From the NCBI GenBank assembly GCA_017939795.1, contig JAGBAA010000098.1:1-64000 (forward strand): DNA of 64,000 bases, in the 5' to 3' direction. This DNA is from Thermoguttaceae bacterium. Its GTDB lineage: Bacteria > Planctomycetota > Planctomycetia > Pirellulales > Thermoguttaceae. The notes below the pieces were generated by a model. That model did not search any database. It was not told where the DNA came from and worked only from the letters and a program-made list of their open reading frames with translations. Of this stretch, positions 17,330 through 26,376 are shown one piece after another. Made by a program: the position numbers and the translations under genes. The number at the start of each line of letters is the position of its first letter. The first letter of the stretch is position 1.

Positions 17330-17359
17330 GTCCTGAGGCGCCCAAAGAGGCTTCAGGAC
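17330..17359 (+). other. Stem-loop downstream of the MoxR gene
   Basis: GTCCTGAGGC (17330-17339) pairs with GCTTCAGGAC (17350-17359), a 10-bp stem with one G-U pair. No T-run follows, so it may be a processing or attenuation structure in the 288-bp gap before the antiporter gene. Confidence 0.4.
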
Positions 17360-17469
17360 CTGAATTTCTGGAAGGCTGCGTCCCATTCTGAAGAAGTTTC
17401 CCTTCCAGTACAAAACGCAAGTCTGCGGTCCGGGAATGGTTTCGCAGAAGGTACTTTTCCTGGGAGTCC

Positions 17470-18852
17470 ATGCCCTTCATGTCGATTTTATTTAATCCGG
17501 TTTTTGTTTCAGTCACCGTACTCTGCACACTTTGCCTGTGCCGGCTCCACGTTCTGATCTCTTTGGTGCTTGCGGCACTGATCGGTGCGGCAGTTGGCGG
17601 GATCCCGCTTTCTCAGGCTATGGAGATCCTGTGCGGCGGTTTTGGAACGAACGCCGGGACGGCACTTTCCTACATTTTCCTGGGGGCGTTTGCGTCAGGA
17701 GTCGCCTCGACCGGGCTGGCAGACTGGATGAGCCGCATTTTTGCGAAAAATCTGGGAGGCTGTCGAGGCTGGATCTGTCTGGCATTGGCGGGGACGGCGT
17801 CTCTTTCCCAGAATCTCATTCCGGTCCACATTGCCTTCATTCCGATCATGATCCCGCCTCTTTTGACTCTCTTTGACCGCATGAAGCTGGACCGACGGTC
17901 CGCCGCCTGCTCGCTGGCCTTTGGGCTTAAGGCACCGTACATCTGCATTCCGTTTGGTTTCGGATTTATTTTCATCAAGATCGTCGCGGATAACATGACC
18001 GCCAGCGGTATGCCGGTTTCCGTGATGGACGTCACGAAATGCAATTGGCTCCTTGGTCTTGCGATGTTTGTCGGGCTTCTTTTTGCGATTTTGGTCACCT
18101 ACCGGAAACCGCGGGAATATCCGAACTCGGTTTCCCGGTGTACAGGATCACCCGAGTGTACTGGATCATCGTTTTTTCCGGAGTGTACCGAATCTGTAGG
18201 AGAGGGCGGATCGCAGGAGACTTCCGGGCGAAACCGTGTGCGGGACTATCTGGTCACGTTTGCGGCTCTTGCTGCGGTCGTTGCGGTTCAGGTCTTTACC
18301 CGATCTCTGGCACTTTCGGCTTTGTGCGGGCTTCTGCTCATGATTTTCGGCGGAGTGATCCGCTGGAAAGAGCTGGACGGCCAGCTTGCGGAAGGAGTCA
18401 AGCTCATGGGGATGATCGCGATCATCATGCTGGTGGCCGGCGGATACGCGGAAGTCATGAAAGCCACCGGTTCTGTTGATCAGCTCGTGAGATCGGCGGC
18501 GGAGCTTATGGGGGGAAACCGCTGGATCGCTGCGTTCTGCATCACGTTCATCGGGCTGCTCGTCACGATGGGGATCGGAAGTTCATTCAGTACCGTGCCG
18601 GTCCTTGCGATGCTTTACGTCCCGCTTTGCAGCGAAATGGGCTTTTCGGTTCCCGCTACGATACTTCTCATGAGTGCGGCCGCAGCACTGGGAGATGCTG
18701 GCTCACCCGCCTCAGACACAACGCTTGGACCCACTTCCGGACTGAATGCTGACGGAGCACATGACCATATTCGCGACACCTGCGTGCCGACGTTCCTTCA
18801 TTTCAATATCCCGCTGATGATCGTTTCGATCGTGGGAGCCCAATTCATTTAG
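17470..18852 (+). CDS. NhaC/YuiF-type Na+/H+ antiporter family membrane protein
   Basis: Encodes 460 residues, mostly membrane-spanning (about 11 hydrophobic segments). The strongest signature is near the C-terminus: GSSFSTVPVLAMLYVPL followed by GDAGSPASDTTLGPTSGLN and DHIRDTCVPTFLHFN, typical of the YuiF-like branch of the ion transporter superfamily. Members are annotated as Na+/H+ antiporters or amino-acid transporters, so the substrate is uncertain. A cytoplasmic loop at about residues 215-255 carries a Cys/Ser/Gly-rich insertion with repeated CTGS/ECTG words that looks like a recent short-repeat expansion. The start is uncertain between 17470 and 17479; GGGAG is only three bases before the first. 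The nearby nqr operon makes a sodium role plausible. Confidence 0.8.
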   Translation: MPFMSILFNPVFVSVTVLCTLCLCRLHVLISLVLAALIGAAVGGIPLSQAMEILCGGFGTNAGTALSYIFLGAFASGVASTGLADWMSRIFAKNLGGCRGWICLALAGTASLSQNLIPVHIAFIPIMIPPLLTLFDRMKLDRRSAACSLAFGLKAPYICIPFGFGFIFIKIVADNMTASGMPVSVMDVTKCNWLLGLAMFVGLLFAILVTYRKPREYPNSVSRCTGSPECTGSSFFPECTESVGEGGSQETSGRNRVRDYLVTFAALAAVVAVQVFTRSLALSALCGLLLMIFGGVIRWKELDGQLAEGVKLMGMIAIIMLVAGGYAEVMKATGSVDQLVRSAAELMGGNRWIAAFCITFIGLLVTMGIGSSFSTVPVLAMLYVPLCSEMGFSVPATILLMSAAAALGDAGSPASDTTLGPTSGLNADGAHDHIRDTCVPTFLHFNIPLMIVSIVGAQFI

Positions 18853-19157
18853 GGCGCATTGCCCCCTTGGGCCTCCCCTTGGTCTTTCCCTTTGAGGCTC
18901 CATTCCGGACACCTTTCCGCGGTATCTCCATCGGGTTCCCTAATATCCTTACAGCAGCACAGAATTTCAGATTTTCTTTCCTGAAACCCTGCATTTTTTA
19001 TGCAAATCTTCCGGAAACGAAAAGGAAGGATCCCCGGTTTGGGGAGTCTGAACCCGCTTTTTTTCGCAGCCGGCACTTTAAGTTCGGTAAAAAACAGAAA
19101 AATCGGCATAAATCTCAAAAATTTCCAAAAAAATCCTGAAAAACAGGGGGGTACCCC

Positions 19158-19186
19158 GTCGAAAATACTTCGCAATGTGGTACAAT
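19158..19186 (+). promoter_or_regulatory. Promoter of the nqr operon, GTCGAA-17-TACAAT
   Basis: TACAAT at 19181-19186 lies 17 bp after a poor -35, GTCGAA (19158-19163), which is directly preceded by four C. Transcription would start near 19193. Confidence 0.6.
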
Positions 19187-19193
19187 AGAGAAT

Positions 19194-19229
19194 CTGTACG
19201 GGACCAGACATGATCTCTTGGCCGTACAG
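19194..19229 (+). other. Stem-loop at the 5' end of the nqr mRNA leader
   Basis: CTGTACGG (19194-19201) pairs perfectly with CCGTACAG (19222-19229), starting at the predicted transcription start. A second short stem (AACAC/GTGTT) lies just downstream. It could stabilise the mRNA or be regulatory. Confidence 0.5.
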
Positions 19230-19320
19230 GAAGGAACACCGTCGTCGCGGCAGTGTTTCGGAATACCAAACCCAAAATAAAATTTGAGTCGTTTTTATTT
19301 AATCCCAAGAAGATTTAGCT

Positions 19321-20691
19321 ATGCAGAAATTTACGATTAGAAAAGGCCTTGATCTTCCGCTCGCCGGTCCGCCGGAACAGAAGATCCACGGGGCAAAAGC
19401 GGTCAGTAAAGTTGCGCTGGCGGGGCCGGACTATGTGGGTCTGCGTCCTGCATTGGCTGTTCAGGTGGGAGATAAGGTCAAACTTGGCCAGGTTCTGTTC
19501 ACGGACATGAAAAATCCGGGCGTTCAGTTCACGTCTCCAGCCAGCGGCACAGTGGAATCCATCAATCGCGGCGAGCGCCGTTCCTTCCAGTCGATCGTCA
19601 TTGCGGTCGACCACAAAATGGAATCCGCAGGCGAAACGCTGACTTTCGGAAAATATGAAGACACGAAACTCGCCTCCCTCCCGCGTGAAGAAGTCGTGAA
19701 AGAACTGACGGAAAGCGGTCTCTGGACGGCCTTCCGTACCCGTCCGTACGGCAAAGTCCCGGCAGTTGATTCCGCACCGGCCGCGATTTTCGTCAATGCG
19801 ATGGATACCAATCCGCTTGCTGCGGATCCCCAGGTCGTCATCGCTGCGGACCGCAAGGCGTTCTGCGACGGTCTTCAGGTCCTCTCCGCTCTTCAGGCTC
19901 CCCAGATGTTCGTCTGCCGTGCGGCAGGAGCGAACATTCCGGGTGAAGAACTGAACATTCCGGGACTCGTGGAAGCCTCCTTCAAGGGGCCGCATCCGGC
20001 AGGACTTTCCGGCACGCATATTCATTTCCTCCGTCCTGCGAGCACAAAACACGTCGTCTGGTACATCGGATACCAGGACGTCATCGCGATCGGAAAACTC
20101 TTCACGACGGGTAAACTGGACGTTACGCGCGTCATCTCGCTCGCCGGTCCGCGGGTGGATCGTCCGCGTCTGCTCAAGACCCGCATGGGCGCGAGTATTT
20201 CGCAGATCACCAAGGGCGAACTTCTCCAGAACGACAACCGCATCGTGAGCGGCTCGGTCCTGAACGGCCGGACGGCTGCCGACGCGCTTGCGTTCCTCGG
20301 ACGCTACCATACCCAGGTCACCGTATTGGAAGAAGGCGACAAACGCTACCTCTTCGGCTGGGTCATGCCCGGTTTCACCAAGTACTCCTTCAAGTGGGTC
20401 AACTTCTCCAGCCTCTATCCCTGGAAAAAATTCCGCATGACGACCGGTCTGCACGGCGGACACCGTGCGATCGTTCCGATCGGAAGTTTCGAGGAAGTCA
20501 TGCCGCTGGACATCGTGCCGACCTACCTTCTCCGCTCACTCTCCTACAAAGACCTGGAAGAGGCGGAAGCTCTCGGCGCGCTGGAGCTTGAGGAAGAAGA
20601 TCTCGCTCTGTGCACGTTCGTCGACCCGGGCAAAAACGACTTTGGCGCGATGCTCCGTGACGTCTTGACCACGATTGAGAAGGAGGGCTGA
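19321..20691 (+). CDS. nqrA: Na+-translocating NADH:quinone reductase subunit A
   Basis: Encodes 456 residues, normal for NqrA, the peripheral cytoplasmic subunit of the Na+-NQR complex. The N-terminal biotinyl-lipoyl-like domain is recognised by [13 protein letters not shown] near the start and [16 protein letters not shown] around residue 80. The central SLBB-like region and the C-terminal part ([24 protein letters not shown]) follow the family pattern. It is the first gene of a six-gene operon in the standard order A-F. The ribosome binding site is weak (AAGAAG), so translation may depend on the structured leader. The complex oxidises NADH, reduces quinone and pumps Na+ out. Confidence 0.95.
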   Translation: MQKFTIRKGLDLPLAGPPEQKIHGAKAVSKVALAGPDYVGLRPALAVQVGDKVKLGQVLFTDMKNPGVQFTSPASGTVESINRGERRSFQSIVIAVDHKMESAGETLTFGKYEDTKLASLPREEVVKELTESGLWTAFRTRPYGKVPAVDSAPAAIFVNAMDTNPLAADPQVVIAADRKAFCDGLQVLSALQAPQMFVCRAAGANIPGEELNIPGLVEASFKGPHPAGLSGTHIHFLRPASTKHVVWYIGYQDVIAIGKLFTTGKLDVTRVISLAGPRVDRPRLLKTRMGASISQITKGELLQNDNRIVSGSVLNGRTAADALAFLGRYHTQVTVLEEGDKRYLFGWVMPGFTKYSFKWVNFSSLYPWKKFRMTTGLHGGHRAIVPIGSFEEVMPLDIVPTYLLRSLSYKDLEEAEALGALELEEEDLALCTFVDPGKNDFGAMLRDVLTTIEKEG

Positions 20692-20695
20692 TCTC

Positions 20696-21988
20696 ATGCT
20701 GCGTAAAATTATGGACAAAGTCGGCACGATGTTTGAAACCAACAAACTCCTCAAGCCGCTCTACCCGGCGTACGATGCGATCGATACGTTCCTCTATACG
20801 CCGAAACACGTTGCTTCCGGTTCCGTGCACGTGCGCGATACCCTCTGCCTGAAACGCACGATGACGACCGTCATGATCGCCGTTCTTCCGTGCGTCCTCT
20901 GGGCGATGTTCAACACGGGGTACCAGGCGTTTGCCGCGATGCAGGCGGCTGGAATGGCCGAGATCCCGGTTTCCGGTTCCTGGCTTTCCTTCCAGTGGCA
21001 GGCGTGGCTCATGACGCAGCTCATCGCCTGGACGAAAGACTGCGGAATGTTCGCGCTGACCGCCGATCCGTCCAACTGGCTCGCGTGCTGCGTTTACGGT
21101 GCGCTTTACTTCGTCCCGGTCTATGCCGTGACGTTCATCGTCGGTATCCTTTGGGAGCTGCTCTTTGCTTCGGTGAAGAAAGAAGAGATCAATGAAGGTT
21201 TCTTCGTCACGTCGCTCCTTCTCCCGCTGACGCTCCCCGCCACGATCCCGCTTTGGCAGGTCGCCATCGCCATCACGTTCGGCGTCGTCGTCGCGAAAGA
21301 GATCTTCGGCGGTACCGGCCGCAACTTCCTGAATCCCGCGCTGGCTGCCCGCGCTTTCCTCTTCTTCACCTTCGCCACGAACATCTCCGGCGATGCGTGC
21401 TGGGTCGCGGTGGACGGCATTACCTCCGCCACGCCTTTGGGAATGACTCTGACCAGCGGCATGGACGGCATCCGTCAGCTCGCTTCCGCGCAGGGACTTA
21501 CCGAGATGCAGTACTGGTTCTACGCCTTCATCGGTCTGATCCCCGGCTCCATGGGTGAGACTTCGACCCTCGCGTGCCTCATCGGTGCGGCACTGCTCAT
21601 CTACACGGGCATCGGTTCCTGGCGCATCATGGCGAGTATGCTCGCCGGTTCCATGGCGACTGCCGGTTTCTTCTACTTCCTGTACGCGATCGGTTCCGTG
21701 AGTGACCCGGTTTACGGCGTCTTCCCGCACTGGCACTTCGTCCTTGGCGGTCTTGCTTTCGGTATGATCTTCATGGCCACGGACCCGGTGACGGCCTCCA
21801 TGACCTCCATTGGACAGTACGTTTACGGTTTCCTCATTGGTTTCCTCGTCCTTCTGGTCCGTGCGGTCAACCCGGCTTACCCGGAAGGCGTGATGCTGGC
21901 GATCCTCTTCGGAAACGTCTGCGCCCCGCTGATCGACTACTTCATCGTTCAGGCCAACATTAAGAGAAGGGAGCTGCGCAATGTCTAA
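20696..21988 (+). CDS. nqrB: Na+-translocating NADH:quinone reductase subunit B
   Basis: Encodes 430 residues. AGGAGG nine bases before 20696 decides the start. NqrB is a polytopic membrane subunit and part of the sodium path. Many hydrophobic segments are present. The block DGITSATPLG contains the Thr (residue 246) expected to carry covalent FMN, and a SGMDGIRQ turn follows. It begins four bases after nqrA ends and overlaps nqrC by eight bases, consistent with coupled translation. The substrate-side context is the same as in all Na+-NQR operons. Confidence 0.95.
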   Translation: MLRKIMDKVGTMFETNKLLKPLYPAYDAIDTFLYTPKHVASGSVHVRDTLCLKRTMTTVMIAVLPCVLWAMFNTGYQAFAAMQAAGMAEIPVSGSWLSFQWQAWLMTQLIAWTKDCGMFALTADPSNWLACCVYGALYFVPVYAVTFIVGILWELLFASVKKEEINEGFFVTSLLLPLTLPATIPLWQVAIAITFGVVVAKEIFGGTGRNFLNPALAARAFLFFTFATNISGDACWVAVDGITSATPLGMTLTSGMDGIRQLASAQGLTEMQYWFYAFIGLIPGSMGETSTLACLIGAALLIYTGIGSWRIMASMLAGSMATAGFFYFLYAIGSVSDPVYGVFPHWHFVLGGLAFGMIFMATDPVTASMTSIGQYVYGFLIGFLVLLVRAVNPAYPEGVMLAILFGNVCAPLIDYFIVQANIKRRELRNV

Positions 21989-22778
21989 AATGAAAGATTC
22001 CGTTTTCGGCACGTTCCTCGTCGCGTTTGTGGTCTGTGCCGTCTGTTCCATTTTCGTCGCGTCGGCCGCGGTCATTCTGCGTCCGATCCAGGCGAAAAAC
22101 GCGGAACTGTTCAAGAATAAAAATATCCTCATCGCCTGCGGCATGATCGACAAAAACGACAAGATCACCGCTGAAAAATGCGAGGAACTTCTCAATTCCG
22201 TCCGTATTCTGAAAGTGGACCTTTCCACCCAGAAGATCGTTGCGGAAGGTGCGGAAGCCCTTCAGTACGACGAACGCACTGCGGCCAAAACGCCGGGTGA
22301 ATCCGTCGCGATCACCGGCTCGAAGTTCAACGTGGGACTTGCTTCCCGCGGCCGTTATGGTCTGCTTTTCGTCGCGGAGAATCCCGAAACGAAAGAAAAG
22401 CGCGTCGTCCTTCCGCTCGTCGGACGCGGTCTCTGGTCCGTCATGTCGGCGTTCATCGCATTGGACGGCAGTGACATGAACACGGTAAAGAGCCTCCTTT
22501 TCTACGATCAGGGAGAAACGGCCGGTCTCGGCGGTGAAGTCGAGAACCCGAACTGGACAGCCCGCTGGGTCGGTAAAAAGGCGTTTGACGGCAATCAGCC
22601 CGCCATCCGCGTCATCAAGGGGGCGGCTCCGATGGATTCCGAATTTGAAGTGGACGGCATCTCCGGCGCGACGCTCACGTGCAATGGCGTGAACGGTACG
22701 GTCGGTTACTGGCTCGCGCTCTACAAACCGGTCCTCGATATTTTGGCCGAAGAAGAAAAAATGGGAGGAAATGAATAA
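21981..22778 (+). CDS. nqrC: Na+-translocating NADH:quinone reductase subunit C
   Basis: Encodes 265 residues. It has one N-terminal transmembrane helix ([20 protein letters not shown]) and a soluble FMN-binding domain outside the membrane. The SGAT motif at 228-231, within GISGATLT, carries the Thr that binds FMN through a phosphoester bond. The preceding [12 protein letters not shown] block is also typical. FMN attachment needs the ApbE flavin transferase, which is not encoded in this window. The gene overlaps nqrB by eight bases and nqrD by one (TAATG). Confidence 0.95.
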   Translation: MSKMKDSVFGTFLVAFVVCAVCSIFVASAAVILRPIQAKNAELFKNKNILIACGMIDKNDKITAEKCEELLNSVRILKVDLSTQKIVAEGAEALQYDERTAAKTPGESVAITGSKFNVGLASRGRYGLLFVAENPETKEKRVVLPLVGRGLWSVMSAFIALDGSDMNTVKSLLFYDQGETAGLGGEVENPNWTARWVGKKAFDGNQPAIRVIKGAAPMDSEFEVDGISGATLTCNGVNGTVGYWLALYKPVLDILAEEEKMGGNE

Positions 22779-23395
22779 TGTCTGAATACAAAGAAATCAT
22801 TTTGAAGCCCATTTTCCGCAACAATCCGATTGCTCTGCAGGTTCTGGGCATCTGCTCGGCACTCGCCGTCACGACGAAACTGGAGACTGCCATCACCATG
22901 TCGCTCGCCGTCACGGTCGTGACTGCCTGCTCCAGCATGGTCATCAGTTTCATCCGTAATTTCATTCCGGATTCCATCCGAATGATCGTGCAGATGGTCG
23001 TCATCGCCTCTTTCGTCATCGTGACGGATCAGGTCCTGAAGGCGTACGCCTTTGAGATCAGCCGTCAGCTTTCCGTTTTCGTCGGTCTCATCATCACGAA
23101 CTGTATCCTGATGGGCCGTGCGGAAGCATTCGCCATGAAAAACCCGCCGATCCCCAGTTTCCTGGACGGCATCGGCAATGGTCTCGGATACAGTCTGGTG
23201 CTGGTCATTCTCGCAGCAGCGCGTGAACTTCTCGGCTCCGGAAAACTCCTCGGCATGACCGTTTTCCAGACCGTCAATGACGGCGGATGGTTCCAGCCCT
23301 GGGGACTCATGCTTCTGGCTCCGAGCGCGTTCTTCCTGATCGGATTCTTCATCTGGATCCTGAGAACGTTTGACCCGTCGCAGATCGAAGAATAA
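22778..23395 (+). CDS. nqrD: Na+-translocating NADH:quinone reductase subunit D
   Basis: Encodes 205 residues of integral membrane protein with about six hydrophobic segments. The family's inverted half-repeat with NqrE is evident in [14 protein letters not shown]. The N-terminal [15 protein letters not shown] block is diagnostic. The start codon overlaps the nqrC stop (TAATG), with GGAGG eleven bases upstream. NqrD and NqrE together hold an iron centre between them in known structures. Confidence 0.95.
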   Translation: MSEYKEIILKPIFRNNPIALQVLGICSALAVTTKLETAITMSLAVTVVTACSSMVISFIRNFIPDSIRMIVQMVVIASFVIVTDQVLKAYAFEISRQLSVFVGLIITNCILMGRAEAFAMKNPPIPSFLDGIGNGLGYSLVLVILAAARELLGSGKLLGMTVFQTVNDGGWFQPWGLMLLAPSAFFLIGFFIWILRTFDPSQIEE

Positions 23396-23409
23396 GGAGG
23401 AGGACGAAC

Positions 23410-23997
23410 ATGGAATACATTCAGTTAATTGTGCGTTCGATTTTCATCGACAACCTGGCGCTTTCGTTCTTCCTTGGAATGTGCACGTTCCTGGCCGTCT
23501 CGAAGCGCGTTTCGACCGCCATCGGTCTGGGTATCGCGGTCATCGTGGTCCAGACGATCACGCTTCCGGTCAACAACCTGATCCTGAATCATTTTCTGAA
23601 AGAGAACGCACTGGTGGACGGCGTTTCACTCACGTTCCTTTCGCTCATCTGCTTCATCGGCGTTATCGCGGCGATGGTTCAGATTTTGGAAATGACGCTG
23701 GACCGCTATTTTCCGCCGCTCTACAACGCGCTGGGAATTTTCCTTCCGCTCATCACGGTGAACTGCGCCATCCTTGGCGGTTCGCTTTTCATGGAGCAGC
23801 GCGGCTACAATTTAATGGAAAGTGTCTGCTACGGTTTCGGAAGCGGAACGGGCTGGGCACTGGCCATCATCATTCTCGCGGCCGTGCGTGAACGCTGCAA
23901 GTACAGTCACATTCCGGCTGGTCTGCGCGGTTTGGGCATCACGTTCATCACCGTCGGTCTTATCGCCATGGCGTTCATGACCTTCAGCGGCATCTGA
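23410..23997 (+). CDS. nqrE: Na+-translocating NADH:quinone reductase subunit E
   Basis: Encodes 195 residues, related to NqrD with inverted membrane topology. The diagnostic blocks are [20 protein letters not shown] near the start and [13 protein letters not shown] in the middle. AAGGAGGAGG lies upstream of the ATG. About six transmembrane helices are expected. It is part of the Na+-NQR operon, 14 bases after nqrD. Confidence 0.95.
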   Translation: MEYIQLIVRSIFIDNLALSFFLGMCTFLAVSKRVSTAIGLGIAVIVVQTITLPVNNLILNHFLKENALVDGVSLTFLSLICFIGVIAAMVQILEMTLDRYFPPLYNALGIFLPLITVNCAILGGSLFMEQRGYNLMESVCYGFGSGTGWALAIIILAAVRERCKYSHIPAGLRGLGITFITVGLIAMAFMTFSGI

Positions 23998-24065
23998 GCG
24001 TCCGTGAGCCGATTCAGGTTCAATCAGGTTTTAAAAGAATTCACACTTAATCAAAGGTTTAAAAT

Positions 24066-25328
24066 ATGAGTAACCAGGTATTCATTTTTGCTGCCGCTTC
24101 CTCCGGTCAGCAGATTGGGCTTGGCGTTGCCATGTTTACCGGCGTGGTGATGGTGCTGGTCTGCGCGATCCTGATCGCGCGCAAGTTCCTCGTCGCGACG
24201 GGAGACGTGAAGATCGAGATCAACGACGATCCGTCCAAAACGCTTACGGTGCCGGCCGGCGGTAAACTCCTCCAGACGCTGGCGTCTAAAAATATTTTCG
24301 TCGCGAGTGCCTGCGGCGGGCAGGGAACGTGCGGTCAGTGCCGGCTTCAGGTCCTTGAGGGTGGTGGAGACATCCTCCCCACCGAAAAAGACCAGTTCAC
24401 CCGCGGTGAAGTGCGCGACCATTGGCGTCTTTCCTGCCAGGTCGCCGTCAAGCAGGACATGAAGATCCGCGTTCCGGCCGAAGTGTTCGACGTGAAAAAG
24501 TGGGTCTGCACCGTCCGCTCCAACAAAAACGTCGCGACGTTCATCAAGGAACTCGTCCTTGAGATCCCGGAAGGCGAAGAAGTCAACTTCAAGGCCGGCG
24601 GATACATTCAGATCGAGTGCCCTCCGTACGAAGTCGCGTACAAAGATTTCGACATCGACGAAGAATACCATCCCGATTGGGACCGTTTCAAGGTCTGGGA
24701 TTACGTATCGAAGGTGGACAAACCGAATCTGCGCGCGTACTCCATGGCGAACTATCCGGAAGAGAAGGGCATCATCATGCTCAACGTCCGAATCGCGACG
24801 CCTCCGCGCGGCATGAACGTTCCTCCGGGAATCATGTCGTCCTACATTTTCAGCCTGAAACCGGGCGACAAAGTGACCATCAGCGGTCCGTACGGCGAAT
24901 TTTTCCCGCAGGACACCGACGCGGAAATGGTTTACGTCGGCGGCGGTGCCGGTATGGCTCCTCTCCGTTCGCACATTTTCGACCTGCTCAAGCGTCTCAA
25001 GAGCGGCCGCAAGATCTCGTACTGGTACGGCGCGCGTTCCCTGCGTGAAGTCTTCTACGACGACGAATTCCGCGCTCTGGAAAAGGAGTTCCCGAACTTC
25101 AGTTTCCACCTGGCCCTGAGCGATCCGCTTCCGGAAGACAACTGGACGGGCCCGACCGGCTTCATTCATCAGGTCCTTCACGACGAGTACCTGAAAGACC
25201 ACGAAGCGCCGGAATGCTGCGAATACTATATGTGCGGCCCGCCGATGATGACCAGCGCGGTCTGCAAGATGCTCGATTCGCTCGGAGTGGAGCGCGAAAA
25301 CATCTACTTCGACGATTTCGGCGGCTGA
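24066..25328 (+). CDS. nqrF: Na+-translocating NADH:quinone reductase subunit F
   Basis: Encodes 420 residues. This is the NADH-oxidising subunit: one N-terminal membrane helix, then a ferredoxin-like [2Fe-2S] domain with cysteines at 83, 89, 92 and 124 (the Cx5Cx2Cx31C pattern), then a ferredoxin-reductase-like FAD/NADH domain. FAD binding is indicated by [12 protein letters not shown] binding by [12 protein letters not shown] and YMCGPPMM near the C-terminus. It closes the operon after a 68-bp gap and is followed by a strong terminator. All expected motifs are intact. Confidence 0.96.
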   Translation: MSNQVFIFAAASSGQQIGLGVAMFTGVVMVLVCAILIARKFLVATGDVKIEINDDPSKTLTVPAGGKLLQTLASKNIFVASACGGQGTCGQCRLQVLEGGGDILPTEKDQFTRGEVRDHWRLSCQVAVKQDMKIRVPAEVFDVKKWVCTVRSNKNVATFIKELVLEIPEGEEVNFKAGGYIQIECPPYEVAYKDFDIDEEYHPDWDRFKVWDYVSKVDKPNLRAYSMANYPEEKGIIMLNVRIATPPRGMNVPPGIMSSYIFSLKPGDKVTISGPYGEFFPQDTDAEMVYVGGGAGMAPLRSHIFDLLKRLKSGRKISYWYGARSLREVFYDDEFRALEKEFPNFSFHLALSDPLPEDNWTGPTGFIHQVLHDEYLKDHEAPECCEYYMCGPPMMTSAVCKMLDSLGVERENIYFDDFGG

Positions 25329-25398
25329 TCTTGACAGATTCTGCAGAATATCTGCAGTTTCCAATCCCCAGCGGTTTTTTCGGGCCGTTGGGGCACTG

Positions 25399-25436
25399 AA
25401 AAACTTCCATGGCATTTGTGTGATGGAAGTTTTTTT
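25399..25436 (+). terminator. Intrinsic terminator of the nqr operon
   Basis: AAACTTCCAT (25401-25410) pairs perfectly with ATGGAAGTTT (25423-25432), followed by T residues. A second hairpin (CCCCAGCGG/CCGTTGGGG, 25366-25393) lies just upstream. Confidence 0.85.
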
Positions 25437-25476
25437 GATTTCATCGGAAAGTTTCAGAAAAACATATTTCCTCGTA

Positions 25477-25504
25477 TTGACAAATGAAGAAAATCTGCTA
25501 AAAT
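25477..25504 (+). promoter_or_regulatory. Sigma70-like promoter, TTGACA-16-TAAAAT
   Basis: A perfect -35 TTGACA lies at 25477-25482, with TAAAAT at 25499-25504 after a 16-bp spacer. It rules out any start codon before about 25515 for the next gene. Confidence 0.75.
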
Positions 25505-25566
25505 CAGATTACTATCTGAATAAAAATTTTCTGGAAAACAGAACGGCTGCAGAAGAAAGGATGAAA

Positions 25567-26163
25567 ATGGCTGGGGCGGGAAATTGGCTTGACCTGAGTA
25601 TTGCGTCATTTATCGTATTCGAATTTTCCAAAGAGATCCTGATCGGTTTTTTGCGCCAGGTCGGGTCTGAAATGATCGGCATCGTTCGAACACCGTCTGA
25701 AAAAACCACGACGCTCCGGACTCGGGAGGGACGGGAAAAACTCTTCACGATCAACTACCGTTGGGCTGACCAAAAAATGATCCGCGATCTGGAACGCGGG
25801 GAGATATGGATCCTTCATGAACGGATGAAGGATGATTTCTGCCTCGATATGAGTTTTTCTCCGATCTCCGACACGCTGCTTCGTCAGCTGAACGGGATGC
25901 CGCATTTGCGTGTTTTGAAAATTTCCGGCTGTTGGGGAGTGCGCCGCGATGCCGTCCAAATGTTCATTCTGCAAAACCGTCAATGCCGCGTCATTCACAC
26001 GCCGGTCACGTATTATGCGCTCAAATGGATCTTTCTGCTTGCGCTTTTGGGATTTATCGCATTCTACTACATCAAAAATCCGTCCGCGGCCGGCAGCGAT
26101 AATTCCTTTATGGAACTCATCGGCGGCTGGTGCTGGGAACTTTTGGGATTTCCGGCGGGATAG
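25567..26163 (+). CDS. Hypothetical protein with a C-terminal membrane segment
   Basis: Encodes 198 residues from the ATG at 25567, which has GAAAGG at good spacing; the open frame extends further upstream but through the promoter. The soluble part ends in a leucine-rich-like stretch (LLRQLNGMPHLRVLKISGCWG followed by DAVQMF). Near the C-terminus there is one hydrophobic helix (WIFLLALLGFIAFYYI). The LRR-like pattern is common in planctomycete proteins, but one unit is not enough for a family call. It is transcribed alone from its own promoter. Function unknown. Confidence 0.6.
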   Translation: MAGAGNWLDLSIASFIVFEFSKEILIGFLRQVGSEMIGIVRTPSEKTTTLRTREGREKLFTINYRWADQKMIRDLERGEIWILHERMKDDFCLDMSFSPISDTLLRQLNGMPHLRVLKISGCWGVRRDAVQMFILQNRQCRVIHTPVTYYALKWIFLLALLGFIAFYYIKNPSAAGSDNSFMELIGGWCWELLGFPAG

Positions 26164-26198
26164 ATATTTTGGGATCCATAAAAGAATGGGCAAAAGCT

Positions 26199-26250
26199 GG
26201 GGAGAAACGGAGGAATTTTGGGAAATTTTGGAGAATTTCCGTCTCTCCCC
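26199..26250 (+). other. Inverted repeat just upstream of the isomerase promoter
   Basis: GGGGAGAAACGGA (26199-26211) pairs with TCCGTCTCTCCCC (26238-26250), about 12 of 13 positions. It lies directly before the -35 at 26253, so it could be an operator or the terminator of the preceding gene. No T-run follows. Confidence 0.45.
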
Positions 26251-26252
26251 TC

Positions 26253-26281
26253 TTGCGTTTTCTGCATAAATCGTGTATCTT
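26253..26281 (+). promoter_or_regulatory. Promoter of the Tat-exported isomerase gene, TTGCGT-17-TATCTT
   Basis: TTGCGT at 26253-26258 and TATCTT at 26276-26281 are 17 bp apart. CCCC ends two bases before the -35. Confidence 0.55.
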
Positions 26282-26376
26282 TGAAGTTTAGGAAGAGCGT
26301 TTTTTATTTCGATCTGAGAGTTCGGGAGCTTTTCTGTTTCCGAAACTCCTCCCACCCCAAATCAGGAGAATATTTT

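Larger units (their letters stand above)
18853..19320. other. Intergenic region before nqr: possible terminator, promoter and leader
   Basis: The 468-bp gap holds a short G/C hairpin (TCCCC 19031-19035 with GGGGA 19041-19045) with a T-run 13 bases later, which may end the antiporter transcript. It also holds the nqr promoter (19158-19186) and a structured leader of about 130 bases. No gene is seen. Confidence 0.5.
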
